DNA of 16,201 bases, taken from the NCBI GenBank assembly GCA_900321055.1, contig ONUQ01000127.1, positions 1 through 16,201 of the forward strand, in the 5' to 3' direction. The notes under the pieces were generated by a model. It did not search any database, was not told the origin of the DNA, and saw nothing but the letters and a program-made list of their open reading frames with translations. Positions 1 through 9,544 of this stretch are shown here, piece by piece; positions within the stretch are counted from its first letter, which is position 1, and each line of letters begins with the position of its first letter. The stretch comes from an uncultured Elusimicrobia bacterium (GTDB lineage: Bacteria; Elusimicrobiota; Endomicrobiia; Endomicrobiales; Endomicrobiaceae). The translations under genes and the position numbers were made by a program.

Positions 1-662
1 GTAAATCTTTTTTCTTCATGTTCTTCTTTACAAAAAGATTTTATAACAGAAAAACCGCTCAATATTTCTTGTAAAGAGGTATAAATTTCAGAAATTTGAA
101 TCATACTGTCTTTAGATGCTTCCTTTAATTTTCTTGCAAATTGAACTAACGGTAAACCTAATACGGGTAACACAACAATTATTATAAATGCATATTTCCA
201 ATGCAAATAAAATAATCCGCCTATCATTCCTATTATAACTAAACTATCTCTTATTATTGTAGGAGGAACCTTTTCCAATGCTAACTGTAAAGCATTAATA
301 TCGTTTGTAATTCTGGACATAATTTTTGATGATGTGTTTTTTACATAAAAATCATGAGATAGAGATAATAATTTAACACACAAATCTTGTCTTAAATCTT
401 TAATGGCATTTTGTGCTACATAGTTTAAAAAATAACATCTGCCATAGTCTGCAAGACCTTTTATAGCATATATTATCGGCATACTGATAACTAATAAAGC
501 CAATATTTTTATATCTTTTCCTACAAAAACTCCATCCATTATGCTTTTTGATAAATATACCAGCAAAGCCGCAACAGCGGAATATATTCCCATACATACC
601 ATAGACCATACAAATCTTATTTTATACGGCATTGCATATTTTATAAATCGTTTATAATCCAT
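1..662 (-). CDS. msbA: MsbA-like lipid A export ABC transporter, N-terminal membrane part (partial, runs off left edge)
   Basis: About 220 codons are present, starting at the ATG at 662-660 and leaving the window at base 1. The translation begins MDYKRFIKYAMPYKIRF and has several hydrophobic helices, then SRITNDI near residue 105, which is a hallmark of the first cytoplasmic region of MsbA-type exporters. Only the transmembrane domain is visible; the Walker A/B ATPase domain would lie to the left. The family flips lipid A-core from the inner to the outer leaflet of the inner membrane. The start codon overlaps the lpxB stop by one base (TAATG), and a strong ribosome binding site (GGAGG, read on the minus strand at 674-670) sits 7 bases upstream inside the lpxB tail. 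The two genes are therefore probably translationally coupled. A general multidrug exporter is the alternative, but the lpxB partner favours MsbA. Confidence 0.85.
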   Translation of the reverse strand, partial: MDYKRFIKYAMPYKIRFVWSMVCMGIYSAVAALLVYLSKSIMDGVFVGKDIKILALLVISMPIIYAIKGLADYGRCYFLNYVAQNAIKDLRQDLCVKLLSLSHDFYVKNTSSKIMSRITNDINALQLALEKVPPTIIRDSLVIIGMIGGLFYLHWKYAFIIIVVLPVLGLPLVQFARKLKEASKDSMIQISEIYTSLQEILSGFSVIKSFCKEEHEEKRF

Positions 663-1744
663 TATTTGTCCTCCAATATTCTTTTTGCAACTCTTTCATA
701 AACACCTGACGGTCCTAATTGTTCTCTAAACTTCAATAATTCATTTCTAACGGAATTATATTTTTTTTCTTCTAACATATTTATAATTTCGTGTGATAAA
801 ATTTTGCTTGTTGCTTTATGTTGAATACATTCGGGAATAAGTTCTTTATTCAATAAAATATTTACAAGTGTTATATATTTTACTTTTACTATCAGTCTTG
901 CTATAAGATAGTTTATCCATGATAATTTGTACATTACAATCATGGGAATTCCCAATAAAGCATTCTCTAAACTTACGGTTCCCGAAGGACATAAAGCTAT
1001 ATCCGGTTTACTCCTTTCCTCAAAATTATTTCCGTCTTTTATTTCTATATAATCAGGAATGTTTAGTTCGTTTTTATCAAGTGTAAACAAAACAAATTTC
1101 ATATTATTGTTTTGTTTTTTTAAAATTTTTACGGTATCTAAAATTATCGGCAAATGTCTTTTTATTGTGCTTTTTCTGCTACCTGCAAAAAGTCCGATAA
1201 CGGTATTTTTATTTTTTTCTTTATTTTTTAAAACATCAGGAACATTATCAATTAACGGATTTCCCTCAAAAAAACATTTTACATTTTCTTGTTCATACAT
1301 TTGTTTTTCAAAAGGAAGAATGGGAAATGCTATTTTTACATATTTTGCAATATTTTTTATTCTATATTTTCTTGAAGCCCAAACTTGCGGAGTAACAAAA
1401 TAATATACGGGAATATTTAAACTGTTTGCAAGTTTTGCAAGATGTATGTTGAAACCATAGTAATCAACTAATATTACCTTATCTGTTTTATTGTTTATTA
1501 AACAATTTTTCACAATTTTAAAAATGTTCTTTAAATAAAAAATTTGCTTAATCGGTAAAAAACCAAAACCATTAATATTTACAATATCTTCAATAAATTC
1601 ATCTGCTATGGCTTTTAACTGATTTCCGCCGATAGCATAGATTTTGTAAACACTGTTTTTTTTAATAGCCTTTATTAAATTTGCAGCATGAATATCTCCC
1701 GATATATCACCTGCTGAAATAAAAATTGATTTGTCTTTATTCAT
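662..1744 (-). CDS. lpxB: Lipid A disaccharide synthase LpxB
   Basis: This 360-residue protein is close to the usual length of about 380. LpxB is a GT19 glycosyltransferase that joins UDP-2,3-diacylglucosamine and lipid X into the lipid A disaccharide at the inner membrane. Family motifs appear in order: SAGDISGD at 10-17 (family AGExSGD), VDYYGFN at 93-99, YFVTPQVWAS at 115-124 (family YxSPxVWAW), PFE at 144-146, GNPL at 161-164, AGSR at 187-190 (family LPGSR), SGTVSLE at 254-260, and IPECIQ at 303-308. The start fits because the first motif lies at the normal distance from the N-terminus. No ribosome binding site precedes this ATG; the promoter described at 1753-1781 would make a nearly leaderless mRNA. 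msbA follows with a one-base overlap, giving a lipid A synthesis and export pair. Confidence 0.95.
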   Translation of the reverse strand: MNKDKSIFISAGDISGDIHAANLIKAIKKNSVYKIYAIGGNQLKAIADEFIEDIVNINGFGFLPIKQIFYLKNIFKIVKNCLINNKTDKVILVDYYGFNIHLAKLANSLNIPVYYFVTPQVWASRKYRIKNIAKYVKIAFPILPFEKQMYEQENVKCFFEGNPLIDNVPDVLKNKEKNKNTVIGLFAGSRKSTIKRHLPIILDTVKILKKQNNNMKFVLFTLDKNELNIPDYIEIKDGNNFEERSKPDIALCPSGTVSLENALLGIPMIVMYKLSWINYLIARLIVKVKYITLVNILLNKELIPECIQHKATSKILSHEIINMLEEKKYNSVRNELLKFREQLGPSGVYERVAKRILEDK

Positions 1745-1752
1745 ATCACAAG

Positions 1753-1781
1753 ATTATATTGAAAAATGAAATAAATATCAA
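1753..1781 (-). promoter_or_regulatory. Sigma70-type promoter of lpxB-msbA
   Basis: Read on the minus strand, TTGATA (1781-1776), a 17-base spacer and a perfect TATAAT (1758-1753) form a near-consensus housekeeping promoter. Only 8 bases separate the -10 box from the lpxB ATG, so the predicted start point is at about 1746. That leaves a leader of about two bases. Boxes and spacing are seen directly; activity is inferred. Confidence 0.7.
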
Positions 1782-2030
1782 TTCAAATTTAATATAAATT
1801 TTTAATATATGTGTTTTTAAAAAAAAATATATTAAATAATCAAAGTTTTATTTAGTTATAAACGGAAACAGTTTATACAAAATGACAAAATATAAGAAAT
1901 AATATTAAGTAAGAGAGAGTAATGTATTTTTTATAAAAAATCTAAAAGAATAAAATTTTATTGTTTGTATTCAATTCCTCTAATCTTCCATAAACATGAA
2001 CAGATTATAATTTTAAGTGTTATAAAAATA
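1782..2030. other. AT-rich intergenic region between hemW and lpxB
   Basis: No credible ORF or GC-rich RNA was seen here. It contains a perfect 16-base AT-only palindrome at 1926-1941 and a short ATAAAATTTTAT palindrome near 1953-1964. Either could act as a weak transcription stop after hemW, but neither has a GC stem, so no terminator is called. Confidence 0.4.
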
Positions 2031-3104
2031 TTATAATAAGTCAGAAATTATTGTATTAGAAATAAATAATGCCTGTTCCGTAAATTTAACTTTATTGTTT
2101 ATAACCACTAACATTTTATCCATAATATATTTATCTAAAACATCTTTCTTGTCTTTGAAATATTTTAAATCCACACCTTCATTTAGTCTCAATCCTAACA
2201 TTATCTTTTCTTCTTTGTATAGTTCGTCCGTAATATACTCTTTTTCTGTTACAATATTTTTTTTGTTAAATAAATTTTCAATGTATTGTATGACATTAGT
2301 ATTATTTTTATATCTGTATCTGTTATAATATGAAGCTGCACTTGTTCCCAAACCTATATATTTTTGATTTTGCCAATATAATTTATTATGTCTTGAATAT
2401 TTGTTTTCCTTAGCCCAATTAGAAATTTCATAATGTTGGAAATTGTTTTTTTTCAATGTTGTACAAGCTAAATTATACATTTTAGCTTGTAAATCCGTAT
2501 CAGGTTCTATATTTTTTTCATAAAATAATGTGTTTTTTTCTATTGTAAGCGGATATAAAGATATATGTTGACTATCTAAATTAATAACTTCTTTTAAAGT
2601 GTCAGCCCATTTTTGTAAATTTTGATTGGGTATTCCATACATTAAATCTATGTTTATGTTATTGAAACCGACTTCTTTTGCACAATAATATACACTTTTA
2701 AATTTTTCATAATTGTGCAACCTGCCCAAAATATTTAAATTGTCATTAAAAATACTTTGTAATCCAAAACTTATTCGTGAGATATTTGAATTGTATAAAA
2801 ATTCCAATTTCTCTTTTGTTGTAGATTCGGGATTAAGTTCTATAGTGTATTCTTGTATATTAGAAATGTCAAAATTTAATTTTATAAGAGATATTAATTT
2901 TTCTAATTGAACAACAGATAATACAGAAGGAGTTCCCCCGCCGATATAAATTGTATCTATTTTTTCGTTTTTATATTTTAAAGATTCTATTTGTAATGCT
3001 TTAAGATAATTATCCGCAAGTTCTTCAAGATATTCAATAGAAACAAAGTCACAATAAAAACATTTTCTTTTACAAAATGGGATATGAATATATAATCCGA
3101 GCAT
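2031..3104 (-). CDS. hemW: HemW-type radical SAM haem chaperone
   Basis: This 357-residue protein opens with YIHIPFCKRKCFYCDF. The Cys11-x3-Cys15-x2-Cys18 set binds the radical-SAM 4Fe-4S cluster. IYIGGGTPS at about 52-60 is the SAM-binding glycine motif, and a HemN-like C-terminal region follows. After the third cysteine the sequence is DF rather than the extra cysteine of true coproporphyrinogen dehydrogenase HemN, so this is the HemW (formerly HemN-like) branch. HemW is known to bind haem and deliver it to respiratory proteins. The ATG at 3104 is chosen because the family N-terminus fits and an AAGG lies about 10 bases upstream inside the tail of tamB. The gap to tamB is only 3 bases, so the two are very likely co-transcribed. 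Confidence 0.9.
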   Translation of the reverse strand: MLGLYIHIPFCKRKCFYCDFVSIEYLEELADNYLKALQIESLKYKNEKIDTIYIGGGTPSVLSVVQLEKLISLIKLNFDISNIQEYTIELNPESTTKEKLEFLYNSNISRISFGLQSIFNDNLNILGRLHNYEKFKSVYYCAKEVGFNNINIDLMYGIPNQNLQKWADTLKEVINLDSQHISLYPLTIEKNTLFYEKNIEPDTDLQAKMYNLACTTLKKNNFQHYEISNWAKENKYSRHNKLYWQNQKYIGLGTSAASYYNRYRYKNNTNVIQYIENLFNKKNIVTEKEYITDELYKEEKIMLGLRLNEGVDLKYFKDKKDVLDKYIMDKMLVVINNKVKFTEQALFISNTIISDLL

Positions 3105-3107
3105 AAT

Positions 3108-6100
3108 TTAAAACCTTATTCTTTGTTCCAGCACTAATCTTTTATCGGGTTCATAGTCTTGATTATCGGCTTTTAATCCGTAACTTCCTTTTAAGAACAA
3201 ATTTCTATTTAGTTTAAATGATAATTCTACTGCTTGTTTTAAGTCTATTGTTTTTCTAATTTTGTCAAATGTTACGGAATAGCCGACCTGCAATAATTTA
3301 TTAAGATTTTTTTCTACGGAATATTTCATTCCATACAAAAGTTCTGCCATAGAGGCTTCTTCTTTAGAGCTTATTTGTAATGTATCCTGATTTACAAATC
3401 CAAGTCTAAAATTGTCAAACAGACCTGTTTTTTTTAGAAAAGAATTTGCAAGAGGTGTAGCAATATTAGAACTGAACATTCTTATTGCCTGTTGTTTAAC
3501 TAAAAAGTCTGTACTGGTATCTAAAGTAGATGTTTTGGAAGGATCTGTTTTTGTAAGTCGGGCAAGTGCTTTTTGAGAATCTAATGTAGGATCGGTCTTA
3601 GAAGCAAATCTTAATTTAATGTTGTTTATATTTGATCTGTCAACATAAACTTTTATAATTTCCGCGGTGCTGTCTCCTGTGCTATAAACTTCAGATTCTC
3701 CTTCTGCCGTTATAAAAAGTTCATTATTTATTATTTCTATTTTTGAATTTATAATTGTAAAATCGTTTCCTAAATAGGAAAATAAACCTGAATTAGAAAT
3801 CATTATTCCGTTAGCACAAAGCTCATCAATGGTTCCTTTCAAATTTAGGTCACCTTTCAGTTCTGCATTTACAAGTGAATTTTCATATTTTGTATTTGTG
3901 GCACTTTTTAAATCTATATCTATATATAGATTCTGAAATAAATCGTAAAAAAAATCAAAAATTTCACTGGATGAATTATTCACTGGCGAAGGAAAGCAGA
4001 ATGTCGTATTTTCCAATTCTGCTGTTCCGGTAAGTTTTGGCTCTTTTGCATTACCATACAATTTAAAATTAAATATTGGAACACCTTTAGAAAAGTTTAC
4101 AAGATTGCCGACCTCAATGTTAAACACTCCGGAAGTCGGAATAGGCAATTCTTTAAAAATCAAAGGAATTCCTTTTTTATTAGTAAACATATTTAAGTTA
4201 TAAAATTCGGGTTTAAAATTTTGCATTTTAACCGAACCTGTAGCTTCTAAAATTCCGGAACCTACTTTTGCGATTGCTCTTTTTATTGTGAATAAATTAT
4301 CCGTCCACAAAATATCAATTTTTAAATCTTTCATTTTAGATATATAAGAATTTGTTTTTATATTTGTTCCTTCTAAACTAAGTTCTCCGGTACTTAAAAT
4401 GTTTTGTCTTGAACCTGTAAGTTTACCGTCTATTTTAAATGTCCCTTTTTTAGAGGTTATACTATTTTGAGATAAGTTTTTAAGAATATACAAACTATTA
4501 TCTTCTAACATATAATTTATATTTAATTTCTCTTTCATTAATTTTTCTTTTAAATTAGAGTCTAACCAAAAAGGGAAAAAACCATCCATTATAAAATTAT
4601 ACTTGCCTGATTTTTTTATACTGAATTTATCAATATTAACATTATTATCATTAATATCTATTTTTATGTTGCATAAATCAAACGGAACATTGTACATTGA
4701 ACCGTTTGACGAATTCATTGATAAATTTATTTTTGGGTTTGATATTGAACCTTTTCCGTTTAAATTAAAATCTAATGCACCTTTAATGTCTAAAGGAAAA
4801 TTAAGTAACCCGGTTAGTACCGATAAATCTAATTGTTTACCGGTCATTTTTATATCTAGTTTGTCAGAAAATATTGAACCGTCAAATTTACAATATTGTT
4901 TATCATACTCTAATAAAAACTTTTCAAAAACGATGTTAGGATATTTATCTAATAATATGTTTCCTGAAAATTTAAGTTCACTTTCTTTGTCCGTTTTAAA
5001 TTTGAATTTTTTATCAATAACGGAATAATTTAAAACCAGTGCATTCAATTTTTCCTCGTTAAGCCACAAATTTATAAATTTTATATTTCCTTTATATGTA
5101 TATGCTTTATCTTGTTTTATCATTGCTCCGTCAATATTTATATTTCCAAAAATATCAAACGGTCCTAAATGTGTGTTAACAAATTTAAATTTAGAATTGT
5201 ACTTTAATGTTTTTACATCAAAGTTTGCAGATAATATTTGTAGTTCACTGTCAGATATTTTTACTTTTGCATTTTCTATAGACATAACTTTGTTTTGTGC
5301 CATAAATTTTGAAGCAAAAGAATTAAATTTTAATGATTTTACAAATATCGTGTCAGCATAAAGGTTTAATATGTATTTTAAATTATTAAGTTTACCTGTT
5401 ACTTTCCCGTCACCGTAAAAAATACCTTTAAACGGGGTTATAAAACCTACATATTTATTTACTGTTTTTTCTGAAATATTATTAAATTTTATTTTAATAT
5501 TTGTTTTTTCTTTATCTAAAATTCCTGAACCCGTTAATGTGCTTTTTGTATCATCTCTTGTAATAATTTTAAAATTTTTTAAAAACACCTTTCCTTTTTT
5601 ATATTCTGTTTTTGTATCTAAATTAAACAGTAAAGAGTTATATAGTCCGTTTTTTATTTTAATAACAGAAACAATTTCAGGTTCTTTTATTGTTCCTGAA
5701 ATTGTTGTTTTGGAATTTAATCTGCCTTTTATTTTAGAATTATGTTTAGATAATTTTGAATTAACATTTTCTATAAAAGAAAAAATCTTTTTTGTAGTAA
5801 AATCATAGGTGATTTCTCCCGATAAACCGTTATCATTTTTCAAATCATATAGTTTGATTTTATTTTTAGATAATGACAATGATGAATCATAGTTAAGTTT
5901 AATTTCTCCTAATTCTAATTTGCTTACAGACAAGTTTCCGATAATTTCATTATTTGCTTTAAGCTGTTCTTTAATACTTAAATTGCAATTTAAATTTATT
6001 CCGTTAACTTTAAAATTATTAATATTTGCATTAAGATAAGAATTAGAATTTTTACTTGAAAAATCTATAAGGGAGTTAATTTTTATTTTAGTTTGCGGTC

Positions 6101-7757
6101 CGCTAAAACTAAAAGTTGAAATAATAATTTGATTGTTTGAATATTGCCCGCATATATCAAAAGTATTAAATTTGTTTTCAAATAAAGTTCCTTGTTTTAA
6201 ATGCATGTCAATAAGTGTTGTAAAATCGTTGCCTGTATATTTAATTTTGCCGGTGATTTTTCCGGATAATTGCGGTTTTTTGATACCTAATACTTTTAAA
6301 AAGCTGGGTGCATCAACCGCATTATAATAAACATTTAATTCATTGTTCTTTTTATCTTCATAAAAAGCATCCATAACAATTTTTTTATTTGTTGTATTTA
6401 TATTGGCAAACCATATATAATTTTTTTTATAAACTTTTCCTAAAATATCAAAGCCTTTGATTTTTTTTGAAGCAAAGTGATTACCGATTAAATAAATAGT
6501 TCCTGATTTTGTGCCTATTTTACCATACATAGATAACTTTCCATGTACTATGTTACCGAAATTTTCAGTAAAAGGGATTTTGTTTATCGGTATATTTTTA
6601 AGATTTATTGCAATTTCACCTTTTTTATAATTTCCATATATATTACCGATTTTGTTGTTATTATTGTATATGTCTAAATTGTAATAACTATCTTTATTAC
6701 TTATTGTGGTTTTGAAACTGTTACCGGAATTGTGATAACCATGAATATTGTATATGCCGGCTTGATTATTTGCCGTTAAATTAAAATCACCAAATTTACT
6801 CCCAAAAATAAAAGTATCTTTAGCATCAATTGTTAAATTTAACAACCCCTTCGTCTTTGTTGCAGTGTAATCTATTTTAGTGTTTAATATATCGCTGACA
6901 TCTCTTAATTTTATCGTTCCTGTAGAGAAATAATTATTAAAATCAAAATCTTTTGATTTAAAAAAAACTTTGATGTTATCACCGTTAGAATTTATGATAA
7001 ATGTTGTAGAATCTTTTTTTATGTTTGTCTTTATATTTCCCAAATACAATCTGTTGATAATTAATTCTTTCGTATTAATATTATATTCAAAAGAGTTATC
7101 AAGTAAGTTATAAGTTCCCAATAAATCAAATTTTGTTTTTATGGAACCTTCTATTTCCGTATAAAAGTCCGTTGTAATAAAATCGCTTTCGTATTTTATA
7201 TTGCCTTTTGTATGAATTGTTTGATTGGAATAAATAATGTTACCATAAATATCAATTTCTTTGTTTAAATCAATGTTTATATTCTTAGAATTTATCAGTT
7301 TGTCGTTGTATAAAACTTGAATTTTGTTAATATTGCAATTCACATTGAATAAAGAAAAAATTAATTGTAAAATTTTGAATTTTATTCTTTGAAAAGCTCT
7401 TTGTTGCTTTTTTGTAGGAACATAATGATTTTTTTGTTTATGAATATAAGTTACTTTATTTATTTTTACAGCAGAAATGGATTTGAGCGGTGTTGATAAA
7501 TTTTTAAAAAACACAAACGGCTCAAATCCAAATTTTGCTATATCTACAAAAACTTCATCATTGTAAACAACATCGTACAAAACTAAATTAAAAGGAGACT
7601 CTAACGAAAAAGTTCTAAATTTTAATTTAGAATCAGTAACTTTGCTGATTGATTGTTGAATAAAAGGAACATAATAATATTCTCTGAAAACATATGTAAC
7701 AGAAAATATAATAATAAATATTATAAAATATAAAACATACCTTAACGGTTTCCACAT
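3108..7757 (-). CDS. tamB: TamB-like envelope bridge protein (translocation and assembly module / AsmA-like)
   Basis: A 1,549-residue protein, larger than E. coli TamB (about 1,260). Residues 8-24 form one N-terminal membrane anchor, followed by a very long stretch of alternating short beta strands rich in G, K, N and I, as in the beta-taco groove of TamB/AsmA-like proteins. The last 300 or so residues match the TamB C-terminal domain (DUF490) in style, and the chain ends in EQRIRF, an aromatic C-terminus. The family spans the periplasm and is implicated in moving phospholipid to the outer membrane and in outer-membrane protein assembly. No TamA/BamA-type barrel gene lies beside it here. It sits 18 bases after ilvE and 3 bases before hemW. 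No clear ribosome binding site precedes the ATG. Recognition rests on architecture and length more than on short motifs. Confidence 0.85.
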   Translation of the reverse strand: MWKPLRYVLYFIIFIIIFSVTYVFREYYYVPFIQQSISKVTDSKLKFRTFSLESPFNLVLYDVVYNDEVFVDIAKFGFEPFVFFKNLSTPLKSISAVKINKVTYIHKQKNHYVPTKKQQRAFQRIKFKILQLIFSLFNVNCNINKIQVLYNDKLINSKNINIDLNKEIDIYGNIIYSNQTIHTKGNIKYESDFITTDFYTEIEGSIKTKFDLLGTYNLLDNSFEYNINTKELIINRLYLGNIKTNIKKDSTTFIINSNGDNIKVFFKSKDFDFNNYFSTGTIKLRDVSDILNTKIDYTATKTKGLLNLTIDAKDTFIFGSKFGDFNLTANNQAGIYNIHGYHNSGNSFKTTISNKDSYYNLDIYNNNNKIGNIYGNYKKGEIAINLKNIPINKIPFTENFGNIVHGKLSMYGKIGTKSGTIYLIGNHFASKKIKGFDILGKVYKKNYIWFANINTTNKKIVMDAFYEDKKNNELNVYYNAVDAPSFLKVLGIKKPQLSGKITGKIKYTGNDFTTLIDMHLKQGTLFENKFNTFDICGQYSNNQIIISTFSFSGPQTKIKINSLIDFSSKNSNSYLNANINNFKVNGINLNCNLSIKEQLKANNEIIGNLSVSKLELGEIKLNYDSSLSLSKNKIKLYDLKNDNGLSGEITYDFTTKKIFSFIENVNSKLSKHNSKIKGRLNSKTTISGTIKEPEIVSVIKIKNGLYNSLLFNLDTKTEYKKGKVFLKNFKIITRDDTKSTLTGSGILDKEKTNIKIKFNNISEKTVNKYVGFITPFKGIFYGDGKVTGKLNNLKYILNLYADTIFVKSLKFNSFASKFMAQNKVMSIENAKVKISDSELQILSANFDVKTLKYNSKFKFVNTHLGPFDIFGNINIDGAMIKQDKAYTYKGNIKFINLWLNEEKLNALVLNYSVIDKKFKFKTDKESELKFSGNILLDKYPNIVFEKFLLEYDKQYCKFDGSIFSDKLDIKMTGKQLDLSVLTGLLNFPLDIKGALDFNLNGKGSISNPKINLSMNSSNGSMYNVPFDLCNIKIDINDNNVNIDKFSIKKSGKYNFIMDGFFPFWLDSNLKEKLMKEKLNINYMLEDNSLYILKNLSQNSITSKKGTFKIDGKLTGSRQNILSTGELSLEGTNIKTNSYISKMKDLKIDILWTDNLFTIKRAIAKVGSGILEATGSVKMQNFKPEFYNLNMFTNKKGIPLIFKELPIPTSGVFNIEVGNLVNFSKGVPIFNFKLYGNAKEPKLTGTAELENTTFCFPSPVNNSSSEIFDFFYDLFQNLYIDIDLKSATNTKYENSLVNAELKGDLNLKGTIDELCANGIMISNSGLFSYLGNDFTIINSKIEIINNELFITAEGESEVYSTGDSTAEIIKVYVDRSNINNIKLRFASKTDPTLDSQKALARLTKTDPSKTSTLDTSTDFLVKQQAIRMFSSNIATPLANSFLKKTGLFDNFRLGFVNQDTLQISSKEEASMAELLYGMKYSVEKNLNKLLQVGYSVTFDKIRKTIDLKQAVELSFKLNRNLFLKGSYGLKADNQDYEPDKRLVLEQRIRF

Positions 7758-7775
7758 TAAATGTCAAATAAGGAA

Positions 7776-8654
7776 TTATTTTCTTTTTATCGGTTCTCCC
7801 GTTGAAGTTGTTAAAACTCTAAATTCTTTTAAAAGTTTTGCAAAAACTTCACCCGGTTTCCCGTTTCCTATTACTCTTCCGTCCACCTTAACAACAGGAA
7901 TTGCTTCTGCTGCCGTTCCAGTTAAAAAGCATTCATCTGCCGTGTATACATCATAAGTTGAAATTAAAGTTTCTCTTACTTCCAGTTTTAATTTGTTTTT
8001 TAAAAGTTCTATTGATGTATTTCTGGTAACACCTTTTAATGCTCCTGCTGATGCCGGAGGAGTAAACACTATACCATTTTTTATTATAAAAACATTATCT
8101 CCGCTACATTCAACAACATATCCTTCTCTGTTTAACATAATTGCTTCTAAAACTCCTGCTCGTTTTGCTTCCATTTTTGCCATTATGTTATTTAAATAAT
8201 TCAATGATTTAATGTTTGGGCTTAAAGCATCGGGAGAATTTCTTCTGGTTGATACTGTAATAACCTCCAAACCATTTTGATATAAAGTATCAGGATATAA
8301 AGAAATCTTATCTGCAATAATAAATACTGTTGGTTTTTCACAGTTTGCAGGATCTAAGCCTAAATCTCCTACTCCTCTTGTTACAACGAGTCTTATATAA
8401 GCATCCTCTAAATTATTTATTTCCAATGTATCTAACAAAGCCGTTGTCATTTCTTCCTTTGTCATACCAATATCTAATGCTATAGCTTTTGCACTATCAA
8501 AAAGTCTGTCAATATGTTCTTTACATCTAAAAACTCTTCCGTTATATGCTCTTATTCCTTCAAATACTCCGTCTCCGTAAAGAACACCATGATCAAAAAC
8601 AGAAACTACAGCTTCTTCTTTTTCTACAAATTTGCCATTTAGATAAATCTTCAT
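7776..8654 (-). CDS. ilvE: Branched-chain amino acid aminotransferase IlvE (class IV PLP enzyme)
   Basis: A 292-residue protein of normal length for fold-type IV aminotransferases. The first 40 residues carry [19 protein letters not shown], the classic IlvE opening. The PLP lysine is Lys149 in NIKSLNYL. Glu183 in [10 protein letters not shown] and KGVTRN at 207-212 form the cofactor and phosphate-binding region, and FLTGTAAEA at 243-251 is the C-terminal loop. The enzyme makes the last step of Leu, Ile and Val synthesis, or the first step of their breakdown, using 2-oxoglutarate/glutamate. D-amino-acid aminotransferase and aminodeoxychorismate lyase belong to the same fold, but the [11 protein letters not shown] motif and the length favour IlvE. 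A ribosome binding site (TAAGGAG read on the minus strand, 8670-8664) precedes the ATG by 9 bases. This is the first gene of the minus-strand run into tamB and hemW. Confidence 0.92.
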   Translation of the reverse strand: MKIYLNGKFVEKEEAVVSVFDHGVLYGDGVFEGIRAYNGRVFRCKEHIDRLFDSAKAIALDIGMTKEEMTTALLDTLEINNLEDAYIRLVVTRGVGDLGLDPANCEKPTVFIIADKISLYPDTLYQNGLEVITVSTRRNSPDALSPNIKSLNYLNNIMAKMEAKRAGVLEAIMLNREGYVVECSGDNVFIIKNGIVFTPPASAGALKGVTRNTSIELLKNKLKLEVRETLISTYDVYTADECFLTGTAAEAIPVVKVDGRVIGNGKPGEVFAKLLKEFRVLTTSTGEPIKRK

Positions 8655-8693
8655 CTTGTAACTCTCCTTAATTTAATATTCTAATTGCATCAT

Positions 8694-8722
8694 ATTATAA
8701 TGATATATTTTTTAAAAATTCT
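8694..8722 (-). promoter_or_regulatory. Possible promoter of ilvE-tamB-hemW
   Basis: A perfect TATAAT lies at 8699-8694 on the minus strand, about 40 bases upstream of the ilvE ATG, which would give a leader of about 33 bases including the ribosome binding site. No good -35 box is at the right distance (AGAATT at 17 bases; a better TTGCAT is too far, at 23 bases). The surrounding DNA is so AT-rich that a chance match is possible. Confidence 0.35.
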
Positions 8723-8886
8723 ATGCAATTTTTATTTAAATAAAAAAATATTAAACAATTTTATAATTATAATTTAAAGACTATAGTAGTGGAAATTCAG
8801 ATAATTTATAATACAAAATTATGATAAAAGTAAAAATAACTATATCTTTATAATAAACAATACAATTACACTTGTCTGTCTGCTAC

Positions 8887-8916
8887 TTGACATTTTCTAT
8901 GTGGTTTTTATATAAC
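8887..8916 (+). promoter_or_regulatory. Sigma70-type promoter driving the plus-strand accessory genes
   Basis: A perfect TTGACA at 8887-8892 is followed after 18 bases by TATAAC at 8911-8916; TATATA at 8909-8914 with a 16-base spacer is the alternative. The predicted start point is near 8923, giving a leader of about 19 bases before the ATG at 8942. The same intergenic region serves ilvE in the opposite direction. Confidence 0.6.
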
Positions 8917-8941
8917 GGTCAATCGTTTGGATAATAATTTT

Positions 8942-9544
8942 ATGGAAAACAACAAATTTTTTACTATTTTTAATAGTTTTATAAGAAGCAAGATACTGTC
9001 TTGTATTGTAGCTGTTTTTGTTTTATTCGGATCAATAAATTTGTTAAATTTTGAAGGGCAGAAAGGAAGTGTTGAGGAAGCGGTAGAGGAATCAGCAACG
9101 GTAGCATTTTCGCAAATATTTAGTGTATCAACATTTTCGGTAAAAGTAATTACAAAGTTGTTTGTGGATACAGATGGTACGAAAGAAATAAACGATACAA
9201 GAGAGTCGGAATTAATATCAAAAGACGAAACAAAAGAAGACGGGTAAGAAAGAAGTGAAAACGAAGAAAATGCATCAAAAGCATCTATAGGGCATTTTAT
9301 AGTAGCGGATATAGCGGTAATAAGTGAAGAGATAGAGAATGAAGATATAAAAGATTTAAGTAGTGCAGGAAGGCTAAGAGGAACAAAATATATTGAATAT
9401 TTAAAAGATATGAATTGTAATTCAGACAGGAAGGGAAAAAATATTATATATTTAATGATGTTATTATTAGCGATATTACTATCAAGGATGAAGAATGTTG
9501 GTGATAATAACATAATAAAAAATAACATAAACATACAAAAATAA
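8942..9544 (+). pseudogene. Secreted or membrane protein gene interrupted by one in-frame TAA (unknown family)
   Basis: The ATG at 8942 opens a frame that stops at the TAA at 9245-9247, giving 101 residues (106 from the in-frame TTG at 8927). The same frame then runs on without another stop to 9544, for a total of about 199 codons plus the inner stop. Residues 16-31 (ILSCIVAVFVLFG) form a signal or anchor helix. The part beyond the stop ends in a second hydrophobic helix (IIYLMMLLLAILL) and a short Asn/Lys tail, so the intact form would span or be held in the membrane at both ends. The middle is acidic and Glu-rich. Composition does not change at the TAA, which points to a single gene. ATG 8942 is preferred because TTG 8927 would leave only about 4 bases of leader; neither start has a clear ribosome binding site. 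I do not recognise the family. Confidence 0.6.

Noticed and set aside
400..609. 69-codon minus-strand ORF inside the left-edge gene
   Set aside because: It is an out-of-frame shadow of the MsbA-like reading frame, which has the SRITND motif and a good ribosome binding site.
7762..7767. TTGACA on the minus strand between ilvE and tamB, as a possible separate tamB promoter
   Set aside because: No -10 box lies at the right distance; any transcript would start inside tamB.
7990..8200. 68-codon plus-strand ORF inside ilvE
   Set aside because: It is an antisense shadow of a well-conserved enzyme gene, without its own start signal.
8761..8772. Perfect 12-base palindrome TTATAATTATAA as an operator
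   Set aside because: It consists only of A and T in a very AT-rich spacer, where such palindromes are expected by chance.
8908..9534. Long minus-strand ORF (208 codons) covering the whole broken gene
   Set aside because: The plus strand is purine-rich and has few TTA, CTA or TCA in that phase, which leaves the antisense frame open by chance. It encodes an Ile/Phe/Ser-rich chain without a ribosome binding site or known motif.
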